From Phoenix dactylifera (Eukaryota; Streptophyta; Magnoliopsida; Arecales; Arecaceae), in assembly GCF_009389715.1 (NCBI RefSeq), contig NW_024068488.1, forward strand, positions 1-64,000: a DNA stretch of 64,000 nucleotides, written 5' to 3'. Positions 47,901-60,338 of this stretch are shown one piece after another. The position numbers and the translations under genes are program-made. The notes beneath the pieces are model-generated. The model had not been told where the DNA came from and did no database searches. It saw nothing but the letters and a program-made list of their open reading frames with translations. Position 1 is the stretch's first letter, and the number at the start of each line of letters is the position of its first letter.

Positions 47901-48519
47901 ATAGAATGATGAAAGTATAGTCCGGAACATTTCATTGGTTCATTGGATCCAAGCATTGCTATTTTTAAGATACATGAGGGTAGCCTTGCCTCCCTTTTTT
48001 CCATCAAGAAAAGTTTTCAGATTTGGGCGTAAGAAATTGTAATTGAGTTCAGCACCTATGCATGAAAAGTTCTCTAAACTGTAGAGATTTAGAGAGAAGC
48101 AAATTTGAGTTTACATGAAAATTTCTATGGACGAGTGTAAGAGGACTATGATTTTTTGAGTGCATCTTCTTTGTGCAGCAGACACGAACATAACATGCCA
48201 ATTACGAAGTCAGTTTGCATGCATGAGCATTTTACAAGCAATTTGCACTGAACTTTGGCGGCCATAATAGCCAACAAGAAATCTGAAGTTCACGTAAAAA
48301 ATTTCTATATGTACGAATACTAAAGCGAAAATAATTCCTTTTGGTATTTTTTTTTTCTTTTCCTATAAAAGAGGTCCATAAATAATGTGTTATAAAAAAA
48401 TAGAGAAAACAACATCTCAAATCCTGGTAAAAAGTGGCATGTAAATGAAAAAAAAAAAAAATCGTATAACCATCAAAAAATTTTGCTAGGTTCGTAAACA
48501 AACACTATTGTTGCACATA

Positions 48520-49420
48520 AAATAAGCACTTCCATTTTTTCCAATACAACAGGTGGAATTTTTGCTAGGATTTGCTGACTAAAGCTGCAGAGAGGAAATG
48601 AAGGCAAATTCTGATTAGAGACAGTATATACTATTTTATGAAATATATTAGGATCAATTTGAGGATGGAGACATTCGTAGGCTTATTTGTTTTTTTATTT
48701 AGTGGCGGTCATGGAGACGGCAGTTCTGGAAGTTGTGTTGGCCATCGTTAGTTGGGGAATAATGTCAGATATTAACTCAATTTTTTTTAATATTTCAGGT
48801 TGCATATTTCGACAAATGAAATAGATCAAGACAATTGGGTCATCAGTGGTGTTTAAATATAGGAGTGAATATTTGTATTATTTACATTTTGGTGGTGTCT
48901 ATCCAGCTGCATCAATAGGGATTTTGGCAGAGCCCTGCATGTTAAGATAGAAATATTATCTATCGATATATTTATCACGTCACTAGGGTAATTTTAAGAG
49001 AATTTCTTCAAACAATACAATATAAAAAATCGCTAACATCCAAGACTAAATCTAGATCAACCAATTAATAATTTGATTAAAGAATTTACTAAAAAAAGAT
49101 AATCATTTAGCTAGCGAAGCTTCAATAATTGAAAGAATGGCATGATTGATGTATTTGCAACACCCAATTCTCCGAATCGCCCATTCATGCAGAATTAATG
49201 GTCAGGTTTAATAAAATTTTCTACATAATGTATTACATTGAGTTAAAGCCAATTCTAGCTGAAACTCAACAACACCCTGGTTAAACTACTGATTGATCAC
49301 TTATTCTCAATTCTTAGACTTGGTACTTTTTAATATGACAAAAGCCAAACTAGGGTAATGACTTGTTAAAGTAAGACTCACAAGACTTCGTACTTTTCCT
49401 ATATGTCAAAGGGGAGAATT
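48520..49420. repeat. Duplicated chitinase flank, copy A (part 2)
   Basis: Aligns with about 53430-54330. Landmarks are CAATACAACAGGTGGAATTT, GGCGGTCATGGAGACGGCAG and CAAGACAATTGGGTCATCAG. Differences are mainly substitutions and small indels. Confidence 0.75.
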
Positions 49421-50422
49421 AAAATTTGGGGACACATGGTTTTAAGGTTATGCCTAAGATAAATCCAACTCCATAAGCATAAATATAGGCTTTTGCCCAT
49501 GTTGCAAAATAACTATTAATACAGGTCAAAATTTACCTATGGTTATGTAAATCCATCGGCAAATCCCTAGACTACTGGTGATGGATTACAATTATCTGTA
49601 GCCAATTATGCCTTTACTTATTGATAGTTGGCTCCATAGCTAAAAATATAGAGAACTGTTGATAAAAACCTGAATATACCGATGGATTTGCCTTTATAAG
49701 CAAAAGCTTCTGCTGGCAAATGTTCAATTTCTTATAGTGCAAATCTACGACTAATTTCAAAATATCAGTTGGTAATTATCTCATGTTCTCTCTGATTAGC
49801 CAAGTGTAGATCCTTCTACAGTAATTTACCTAGCTAGTTGCACTAAGGACCGATTGAATTTTCTGTGGCTTCTCGTTCAATTTGTTCCAAGTGCACAAAA
49901 GTTACATTATCAAGGTGAGGTAGCCACAGAACTTTGGGAAATGCTGGAATCGTTCATGAAGCAAGGACGTTTCTAGGAAATGAAAAATTCGTGTTTTTCC
50001 ATTGCCTTTTGGAAGGGGACGGTGACGTCAAACAAAGTATATGTTTGAGGCGTTCTCCCTTTCTTTTAAATTTACCTGGTACTTATCTTTATTGTTGTCG
50101 TTGATCCTAATCTTTTCGCAGATCAAATTGTGATTACAGCTAGCAGTCAAAGTTGGCACAAGGAGGAGGTGACGATAACAAGAGGAGGGCATTGGTTTTC
50201 CCTCCCCATTGTACTTCTCGTTTTGTAAGTTCGTGCAAAAATCAACTTCAGCCGGCATTTGCAGACAAGAATTTAAAGAATTGGGCTTGCAGAATCTTTC
50301 AGGCTCAACTAGGGAGAACAAGAATACACAACGAAGCAACATATAACCGCTATTTCTCCTTGCTTTCATCAAAACTCAAATGCAGATATCCTGTTTATTT
50401 TGGAAAGCAAACTTTTTGATTC
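49421..50422 (+). other. Upstream region of the DUF4228 gene
   Basis: Non-coding as far as I can see. A frame at 50153-50419 runs up to the DUF4228 start but has no family features and may be part of the 5' UTR. Confidence 0.4.
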
Positions 50423-51070
50423 ATGGCCCTGAACTGGTATGCTCGCCATATGTTGCCCGTCCCCTGCTGTAAAGAGGTCAGGAGGAACAAAGACACAATA
50501 GATGTTGAGGTGGTATCCATAGATGTCCATTCTGTCTCAGCAGTGCATCAACAGCACTTGGAATCAGTAGTGAGGATAGTTCTAGCTGGTGGAATAGTTG
50601 AACTCTATTCAGCTGCAGTCCCGGCTTATTTGGTGATGGAGAAGCATCCAGGCTTGTGCGTTGCCCGGCCGGAGGTCTTCAAAAAGCCACATGAGTCCCT
50701 TGTTGGCCCCAAGGAAAGGCTGCTTCCAGGCCAGAAGTTCTATCTCGTACCCAGGTCGACTGTCACGAAACTCAGGAGAAAAAATCCCTGCAGATTAAGA
50801 GGAGATGGGGATGCAAAGGAGACAGTTCTAGACAAGGTGGAAGGAGAAGAGGGTGATGGAGTTTCAGAAGAGTCTGTCTGTTCTGCCAAGGATTTCTATG
50901 TTTCAAAGGAGAAGTGGTCAGATTGTCTTTCCAAGAGGTTTGAAAATGGAGTTGAACGAGAAATTCAGAAGCCCTTCATGCCACCCATCAAGAGGCCGGA
51001 GAGATGCCGGCTGGGGTTGCTTGCTGGATGGAAGCCTAGCCTGGCTTCCGTGAAAGAGCTTTCTCCTTGA
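50423..51070 (+). CDS. DUF4228/PADRE domain protein
   Basis: 215 residues. The PADRE (DUF4228) core runs from about residue 49 to 119: VVRIVLAGGIVELYSAAVPA, VMEKHPGLCVARPEVFKKPH, LLPGQKFYLVPRSTVTKLRRK. This small plant-only family is often stress- or pathogen-responsive; its biochemical role is not established. The C terminus is acidic then basic (DKVEGEEGDG, later PPIKRPERCRLGLLAGWKPSLASV), the latter resembling the conserved tail motif of the longer family members. Single exon. The first ATG is used here, but Met10 (50450) is an alternative start, since the family usually begins a few residues before a Cys-rich start like PCCKEV. It is not part of any cluster with its neighbours. Confidence 0.85.
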   Translation: MALNWYARHMLPVPCCKEVRRNKDTIDVEVVSIDVHSVSAVHQQHLESVVRIVLAGGIVELYSAAVPAYLVMEKHPGLCVARPEVFKKPHESLVGPKERLLPGQKFYLVPRSTVTKLRRKNPCRLRGDGDAKETVLDKVEGEEGDGVSEESVCSAKDFYVSKEKWSDCLSKRFENGVEREIQKPFMPPIKRPERCRLGLLAGWKPSLASVKELSP

Positions 51071-52440
51071 GGAATTTACTCCTTTCTTAAAGATCACTTG
51101 CAATTGATGTTTAGCCCAGCACTAGCACTCATGCTTGCTGTCTTCCATCTGCCTTGTAAGTTGATAGCCAATGAACGCACGCTGACTGCTATCTACCATG
51201 CATGATCCTGCTGTCTATTATCTACCACGTAAATTGTGTTCATTTTTTCTGCCAATTTTAATGTATGGATTAACTAGAAGGCAAGGATCGCTAGCGGTTG
51301 ATAGTTGCGACTATATAGAAGCCTGAGTAATATCTGCTTATAGGTGTTCATGAGTTTAATCCTTACATTTAATTGAGTTCGTGTCAACTGTTCAGACAAA
51401 TTTCATGTGTTTCAATCTAAACGGGATTTCCAAAGCCAAGTGAAATCTTGTTAACCAAGGGAGTGTCTTGGATGGCAAAGCATCATCCCAACAAGATAGG
51501 GTGTTAGATGGTGGACTATGGGACTGCAAATGGGTGGGGTCAACCCATGACACAATTCGGTCAATATGTAGGTAGCAATTGTCTAACCCAATATTTTAGA
51601 TGTGTGGGTCAGATTTGTGTTCATATTATGACCCATTAGAAAAATGGGGTCAAATTTGGGGGATTTTCTTCTACTTGGTTGGTTTGTGTCATTAACTAAC
51701 CCAATTTTAGTTTCGTCAAATGTTCATCTAATTTGGACTTGATCTAACCCAACTCAACCAACACAACCCAAGATAGTAGGACTCCAAAACGGGGATCTTT
51801 TAAGTTATTGTTCTTTGTTGGTTGAAGGCTTAATTAAGGTTGAACCATGTTTTTGTTGATATAGTTCTTGATAGCCTTCCACAATAGCACTATTTCTTTC
51901 AAAGGTTGTATCCTAATTTTTACTCTATGGCTACATGAGAAATGATGGTTGTGATATAGTCACTAATTAGAATCAAATAAGTCTAGATCAACACATAGCC
52001 CTATCATGTCTCCAACAGTTTTTTCAATGACCGATCGATATTGGAAGAAACTGAGAATACACGTCGATGATTGAAGTTGTTCCAACAATAAGCATGTGAG
52101 TAAAGAGATAGATTGGAGAATAAAACCAAAGCATGTGACTGATGAAGTAATTCTGAGAACCGAACAGGGTATGTGGATTACATCATCATTTTTTGATGGT
52201 ATCTTGTGGTTGGCAAGTACAAAAGAATGAGTCTATGATCAAAGTGGATATCACCGACATATCAAGATAACTACCCTGTATCTGCATCAAGTCTTCCATG
52301 GAACCATCAATGAACTCTTTGCATATCTATTATCAGGCATGATGTAGCTTTTGTTACAAATATATAGATAGCCATCAGAGATCTACAGTGGAATAATATG
52401 ATCTTTGTTCATGATATTTCTATGTAAAAGACATGCATGT
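51071..52440. other. Spacer downstream of the DUF4228 gene, with a GGGTCAA-rich repeat
   Basis: No gene. At 51520-51780 words such as TGGGTGGGGTCAACCC and AACCCAACTCAACC are enriched, resembling the repeats flanking the AGP-like gene; GGGACTGCAAATGGGT at 51520 could be a decayed hAT-like terminus. Confidence 0.4.
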
Positions 52441-52449
52441 AGGTTTTAA

Positions 52450-54330
52450 AATATTTATGGCCACTAATGCAAGTGCAACATATGCCGTGGCTTATATGTC
52501 AAGAAGTCCCTGCCATTATTACTCAATTATGGTAACATCAAACAACGATGGTTCATAATTTAATATTATCTGGATTACTTCATCTCTGCGTATCAGGCAT
52601 TCTTTCTTTTCATATGAATAGATATAAACAGATTCGTAACTTCTATCATGCTCCTTATTGGTCTTGATATTCTCTCCTCTTCGTTTCTAATTTTCTTTGT
52701 TTTTTATATCATCTCCCCTAGTCATTTGTCTGATTATGGCTATTTGAGGAAACCTCTCTAAAATGTGATGAAGATTTGATCATATTGTTCACACATTTTG
52801 ATCAGTCTGCAATGTGTAGATGATGAAGATTAGTTAGCTACCAATGACGAAACTCTAGCTTTTCATTCAATGATTAGCTGTCAAGTATACTGGGGGGTTA
52901 AAAGAATTTCATATCACTTCTCATCAGGTGTAATATTTTGTTGTTTCAAAGCCCATAACGTCTTGTACCACAAGAAGGCCATAACATTTGTAACATCCCA
53001 AAGTGTCATCCAAAATGGCTAGCCGAAGGTATTATTTAGATTCCTTGATCCTGTATAAGTACCTAAGATCTATCAACAGAGTAATTGATGTAGAACTAAA
53101 CACACGTCCATACAAATCTTCACATACTCCTCTCGTTTAAGCCCTGACGTCCTCATCAGGCTAGGGGTTCAATCCATTCAAATCTAATCAAAAGCACCAC
53201 GATCGGCCTGTGGTCAATCCCAATGGATCCGTATTGCAGTGTCCCCTAGTCCACATAGGTTATTGATCGGGTCTGAAATCATTAGTAATAACCCAGGATC
53301 TCACCCAAAATAGTTAAGCGAAAGGTATTATTTGGGTTCCTTGATCCTGTATAAATACCTAAGATCTACTCTTCGAATAACCAATATGGAACTAAACACA
53401 CGCCCAAACAGGTCTTCACAACATCAGCACTTGCATTTTTGCCAATACAACAGGTGGAATTTTTGTTAGGACTTGCTGACTAAAGCTGCAGATAGGAAAG
53501 GAAGGCAAATTCTGATTAGAGACAGCATATACTATTTTGTGAATTATATTAGGATCAATTTGAGGATGGAGACATTCATAGGCTTATTCATTTTTTTATT
53601 TACGGATGGTCATGGAGACGGCAGTTCTGGAAGTTGTGTTGCCCATCTTTTGTTGCGGAATATTGTCAGATATTAATAACTCAAACTATTTTAATATTCC
53701 AGCAGGCTGCATATTTGGACAAATGAAATAGATCAAGACAATTGGGTCATCAGTGGTGTTTAAATATAGGAGTGAATTTTTTATTATTCACATTTTGGAG
53801 GTGTCTATCAAGCTGCATCAATAGGGATTCTGGCAGAGCCCTGCATGTTAAGATAGAAATATTATCTGTCGTTATAATTATCACGTCACTAGGGTAATTT
53901 TAAGAGAATTTCTTCAAACAATTCAATATAAAAATCGCTAACATCCAAGACTAAATCTAGATCAACTAATTAATAATTTGATTAAAGAATTTACTAAAAG
54001 AAAGATAATAATTTAGTTAACGAGGCTTCAATAATTGAAAGATCGGCATGATTGATGTATATGCAACACCCAATTCTCTGAATCGGCTATTCATGCATAA
54101 TTAATGGCCAGGTTTAACAAAAATTTTCTACATAATGTATTACACTGTAACCAACAGGTGTATGATAATGAACAATTTGAGTTGAGGTAAAGCCAATTCT
54201 AGCTGAAAATCAACAAGACCCTGGTTAAACTACTGATTGATCACTTATTCTCAATTCCTAGGCTTGGTACTTTTCCTATATGTCAAAGAAGCCAAACTAG
54301 CGTAATGACTTGTTAAAGTAAGACTTACAA
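52450..54330. repeat. Duplicated chitinase flank, copy B
   Basis: Homologous to 46640-47830 and 48520-49420 and lacks the LINE insertion. It includes the segment TATGCCGTGGCTTATATG, which in copy A lies upstream of the chitinase pseudogene, so this copy once preceded another chitinase. A further internal repeat (AAGGTATTATTTGGGTTCC...ACTAAACACACG) occurs at 53020-53110 and 53320-53410. Confidence 0.75.
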
Positions 54331-55386
54331 GAAGTATTGAGAAGCTCATGCTCAATAATTTAATGCATCATGGAGCCTGACTGCATATGAGTACATTCCC
54401 GCGCCTAGCTTCTCCAAGCTGCTATATAGGGGTCTTTCTGTCAAGATACATCATGGATCAGATATTTTTAGCTAAAGAGTTCATGCACCCAACATCATAT
54501 TAAAATATTATCAGACTCGTAGCCTACTTCTCTTCTCTGCTCAGCCTATCTTGAGAGAGGTTATTAGATCTTCGAGCAACTTAGCATGGCAAGAGTATAA
54601 AAAGACCCTCTAATGAGTTCCTTGTATATATATCAGCATCTTCATAAAATAATTCAGTGCTTTGCTGATTTCAAGCTTGACCGTCGACTCTCCAAAATAT
54701 TTGCATGAATTATGTTTATGCACGAAGTCTAACCAGATATTAGAATTAGAACCTCAGGTGATATGTCTCCCATGTTCAATCTTCACTCCTTGTGGATGAA
54801 TATTACAGTTCAGAAGTACTTCGGAGTGCCTTTTTCTCAAACAACAGAGCTTAAATCTAACTGAAACTTCCATTTAAATAGCCTTATGAAGGAGGGACCG
54901 TAACCTCAATGTATTAACCATTTTGTTTTTTTCTTTTCTTTTTTGTGAACCTAAATGTATTAACCTATGCAGAGCAATCTATAAATAGAAAAACTTGGTT
55001 GGGTTTGGGTTGTATCTTTCGTGTGAGGGAACATCTTTGGGATCACACTCCGCATAGATAGAACTCAAATGACTCCAAACCTTTCCATTCATCCACTTGC
55101 ATAGATCTCGAAGCAACCATTGTGTGATCCAACAGTGGATTCACATGAAGAAAGGTGAATCCTTCTTTGGTGCAAAAGTTACAACCCTGCCCCAACTTTG
55201 TTTGCAAAGTAATCAGGCACATGGAAATACAAATATTACTCTTAAGATAGAGAAGCTACTGAAAACGAGATCATCATATTAGCGCACACATGCACTCACG
55301 TACATAGATCACTCTTACAATAGCAAGGATAAGATAAACATGGAAACACATCATGAGGATTCTGGTTACACAGAATTTGGAGCCTA
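54331..55386. other. 3' flank of chitinase gene
   Basis: No second gene recognised. 54900-54960 holds a T-rich run and 54960-55000 a short TATA-like segment. The short frame at 55097-55282 is not credible. Confidence 0.4.
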
Positions 55387-56271
<885 letters not shown>

Positions 56272-56365
56272 TTAGTATGTTATCTCGCTGTGTATTTTTC
56301 CTTCCCTATTAAGATGAAGAAAGATTGGGTGTTCTCCGTGCTCAACTGGGCTTGGGAACGATCTC

Positions 56366-56373
56366 TTTTATAG
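56366..56373 (-). promoter_or_regulatory. TATA box of chitinase gene
   Basis: The minus strand reads TATAAAAG about 95 bases upstream of the ATG at 56271. The matching position in the pseudogene's upstream copy is degraded. Confidence 0.7.
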
Positions 56374-56399
56374 TGAAGAAGGGGAGACTGCGATTGGTT

Positions 56400-57640
56400 A
56401 TTAGCATTCACATATTTGGTTTATGCCTGTGGATGCACGCATCTTTCGCCGTGGCATATGTGCAAATCTGTCTCTAATGTGACTTTTAGGTTATAAAAAG
56501 ATCCACTAACTTGATTTTTGTGATTACACCCATTTAAATAACTTTGATCCAACATCTATGGCATTTCCACCATATAATGCCAATCTCGGTAATATTTAAT
56601 TTTGTTCTGCTTCTTTGTATGGTTAAATTTGCCTGCAACGTACCTTGAAATAGTGGATCTTAGTTTAAAATTGATGCCCTTCTTGTTGTTCTAAGGTGAG
56701 GTTAGCATTTCTATCTGCTAGCTATGCAGCAGTATATTGAAGTTTCTCTCTTAAAGGAAATTTCAGCTCTATCTTTGTCGTCTGTTACAATACCTCAGTA
56801 CAAACAGAAAACTGTCATACATTTCAGTGCTATGATCTGTCAGCCACAAATGAATGGAGGCTAAAAGTATCTAAATGAAAGCATATAGCCAAAAGCAAAT
56901 TATGAAATGGAGTTTGCACATGCCAATTCAAGTATCTCTGAAATACCATTAGTAGTTAAATGGAACATTGAATCAGATATTATCAGAAAGTCCAACTTAA
57001 CAAAAAAGTGATATCAGTATTGACTGCATGCCACTAATTGAATTTTAGGAGTAAACAACTAGAGGTTGCAATGGATACGATGTTGATTTTGATTAAAATA
57101 AATCAAACCATCCTCTGGTGAATTGAGAACAAATAGGGATTTAATCTAACAAATAGGATGAGACAATTATGAGCAAATTTAGTTCATGCATTCAGCGAAG
57201 TAACCAAACTCCTTGTTTTCTTGGTAACAAAAACTATTAGTTTTCAATCATATTAAACAAGAGGTTGCAATAGATAGGCAGTCGATTTTGATTAAACTAA
57301 ATGAAAGCATCATCTAATGAATTGACAATGTATGGGATTAAATCTATCAAATAGGTTGGGACATTGATGAGATAATTTTTTTTCATCCACTCAGCCCGAC
57401 AAACCAAAAATATTTGTTTTCAATGTTTTTGCAGTTTCTTTGGTATGTGAAATAGATGCATCAAAAATAATGTTTTTGCAGTTTCCCCCATGGCACACCC
57501 AGAATATGGGGCCAGAAATTGCAGAGGACCTAGATTTGAGATGAAAAGCAATTCCCCATTGGGGGCAAATGGTTATCCATTAAGTGGAGGAAATGGTATT
57601 AGATGATTTTAGGTCTGGCAGGAAGGAAACTCCCAATCGC
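56400..57640. other. Chitinase upstream spacer
   Basis: AT-rich intergenic DNA. A loose direct repeat, AGAGGTTGCAAT...GATTTTGATTAAA, occurs near 57060 and 57260. No gene. Confidence 0.4.
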
Positions 57641-58085
57641 TGGGATGGAACTTGATGCAACGGAACTGGCTAAAAGTTAGGCCCTTTACCCTGCTTCTAA
57701 TCGGATAAGCTTGGCTACCCGGCTCTAGTAAGACTTCTTCCCGCGTGGAGCTAGCAGTCGGTCAAGTACAGGGTTTCAGCTAGTGTTTACGAAGTAGTAT
57801 ATCTAGGACTTATGAGAACTGACAACAACTAGGCAACCACAGGAATTCTCGTAGTTAATTGAGTTAAGGGAGGACAAACCGCTTCCCGTTCTTGAAACAC
57901 CGAAGAGTCAATTTGAAGTCGTAGAGGACACATACTTCTTTGAAACACTAGTGATTACTAGACCGGAGCTCGATCCACACATGGAATGAACCTATGCGCT
58001 TTTTTGGTATAACAGGCAAAGGGCAGTTGAACCGGAGACGCGCCTTTTCCGCAGATTTTGTTGTCTGGTGTCGCACAGATGGCAG
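57640..58085. other. Possible organelle-derived (mitochondrial-like) insertion
   Basis: This stretch is more GC-balanced than its AT-rich surroundings and has low repeat content, with strings such as GGATAAGCTTGGCTACCCGG and GTGGAGCTAGCAGTCGGTC that look like plant mitochondrial intergenic DNA. No organelle gene was recognised, so this is a composition-based impression only. Confidence 0.3.
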
Positions 58086-59620
58086 GTCATGAATTACATT
58101 GCCATAATTAGAAATATACCATCACCTCCATTTTTGCATCTCTATGTTAGGTAGTCATGCACCATAGTATTGTTAAATCCAATTCAAAATAGTATTGTTA
58201 AATCCAAACAAAACATGTACTATTCTCTAGGGCAAACAGAACAGATGAAGACGATAGCTTCATTTGAAACCACAGAGAGAGACAGAGAGAGAATTGCAAA
58301 ATTTAAAAAATAATATCGTAAAATATCTCTTTGTATTAGTATCCAGTAAAAAATAATCATTTATATACCATTAAATATTAAATTTGATCTGTAGTATCCC
58401 AAATGTCCCTGTATGCTTTTGGATGACATGTAACCATAGGGTGAACAGTTGGCTTTATTTAAAGCAAATCCATCAACCAAACACCTGTTTCCAATGAACA
58501 ATAATTCTAGTAGAAGTTCATGAATTGATTTATTAACTGATGGCTACTGTTGAGCTGGTAATTATACACAGTATCCGGCAGTTTATTTTTCTTAAAACTG
58601 CTGGCTGCTGGGGTTAATTTCACAATGATTGATCAAAATTTTCTGATGGCCTATAATTAGGATTATAATTGTTGAGGCCTGAGAAATAGGGTTCTACAGC
58701 AAAACTTGAGTCCTCAATAGTTGTCTGATTTCTTGATAATGGGTGACAGTTGGGAAATATGAGTGTATGTTGGAATAAGCCACTATCTGCCATGCCCTAA
58801 AATCCAAAACATAACACAGCCATGTCGAGAAGTACAGTCCACGATAACACAAAGCCAACTATTACATTTACCTTCCAAATCTATCTCAAATATAATAGAT
58901 AGAAAAACAAAAATTCATCATCTTATTCAATAACAAAGTAAACATCAGTTCAGAGAATCTAAATTCAAACATAAATAACAAACCCTATAATCTTCAATAT
59001 TAAAAAATTACTAAGCAACAAACTCATAATCAACTAAGGTACCAAAATTTTAGCTATAAGTCACCAAGCTAATTGCTAGCCTGAACTCTAAGACTGAACC
59101 ATCCTTTATTCCTACTGACCGTATTCGTCTGAATAGAAAAAGTAAAAATAGAGATATGTAAACGACACAACTCAGTAAGTAAAACTTACACTACCTTACC
59201 AAATCAAGCATAAGTTTTCCAATGTCAATAAATATTTAAAGAAAATAACAATTATTGCAAAAATAATGCAATCTATCAAAATAAATCATAAAGCAAATCA
59301 TGCATGAACAAATCATCTATATTTCATAAACATAGATCTAAGTTAATTTTACAAATAAATTCCTAAATTATTCTCATGTCATTTAGCACATTATAGTTCA
59401 AAATATTTCTCACAGATATTTGTGCTATAGTCACTTTATACCCGTGACAAGGCCATATTTCGAAATTGACAAAAAAATTTATTTCGTATGCCAACTTTAT
59501 ACTCGCTGGCGGGGCCATGTTTTGTATGGATGCTCGTTCCGGATGTTGATTTTTCTAATTGAAGGGAGGAGGTCATACATAACTATCTAAGAGCCTTTAA
59601 AAAACTTATAGATTTTTCTT
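58086..59620. other. AT-rich spacer, perhaps decayed retrotransposon LTR
   Basis: No gene. 58780-59560 contains phrases (ACACAACTCAGTAAGTAAAAC, and a repeated ACTTTATACCCGTG / ACTTTATACTCGCTGG pair) reminiscent of Gypsy LTRs, but no ends were found. Confidence 0.35.
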
Positions 59621-59624
59621 AAAA

Positions 59625-59625
59625 C

Positions 59626-59666
<41 letters not shown>
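59625..59666. repeat. (TA)n microsatellite
   Basis: About 40 bases of near-perfect TA repeats interrupted by a single G. Confidence 0.85.
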
Positions 59667-59689
59667 ACTTTTCTGACATAGGGGTCAAC

Positions 59690-59885
59690 TCAAACTAATC
59701 TATGAGTCGACTCCTAAGAAGGGGTCGACCTGACATAGTGAAAAGTCGACTCCTCAACCTAACTCAGCTCAAGCTGACTCTCTTATGTTTTGGAGCCGAT
59801 TCAGAGATCCCCCTCAATCTAAGGGGATGACACCTCAAAACTAGGGATCGACTCCTAAGATTAGGAGTTGGCTCTAAAAAGGAGA
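59690..59885. repeat. Short degenerate GAGTCGACTC array
   Basis: Several variants of GAGTCGACTC (GAGTCGACTCCT, GGGTCGACC, AAGTCGACTCC, GGGATCGACTCC) in 200 bases, as in the SIRE-like LTRs. Confidence 0.6.
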
Positions 59886-59989
59886 AAGTCAATGATGTTC
59901 TCATCAAATTCAAATTCAAATTAAAGGAGTATGAGATCAATTTAATCAAGAGTAAATGAGTAGAACACAAGGGATTTCAGGATATGGCT

Positions 59990-60338
59990 CTAACAAAATA
60001 GGATCAAAAGCCCTAATTCTCTCCTAATCACACTAAATCTATCCTCACTAAAGGGTTTGGTAAAAATATCAGTTAATTACCTATTGATACTAATAAAATC
60101 AAGCATTACATTATTATTTTGAACATGATCTCTTATAAAATGATGTCTTAACTTAATGTGCTTAGTTCTTGAATATTGAATTAAATTTTTATCCAAATTA
60201 ATTGTACTTATATTATCACATATTATTGATATTTTATTATTTTTTTCATAATCCTCAAATTGTTGCTTAATCAACAAGATTTAAACACAACAACTTTCAG
60301 TTGCAATGTATTCATCCTTTGTCGTTCATAATGCTCCC
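59990..60338 (-). pseudogene. SIRE-like Copia RNase H end
   Basis: The frame 60077-60277 reads CDNISTINLDKN, SRTKHIKLRHHFIRDHV, typical of the Copia RNase H C terminus. Broken frames to 60330 give the preceding strand around DEYIA. The element is interrupted at 60339 by an LTR. Confidence 0.75.

Noticed and set aside
50153..50419. 88-codon frame just upstream of the DUF4228 ORF
   Set aside because: No recognised motif; more likely 5' UTR or upstream spacer than a gene.
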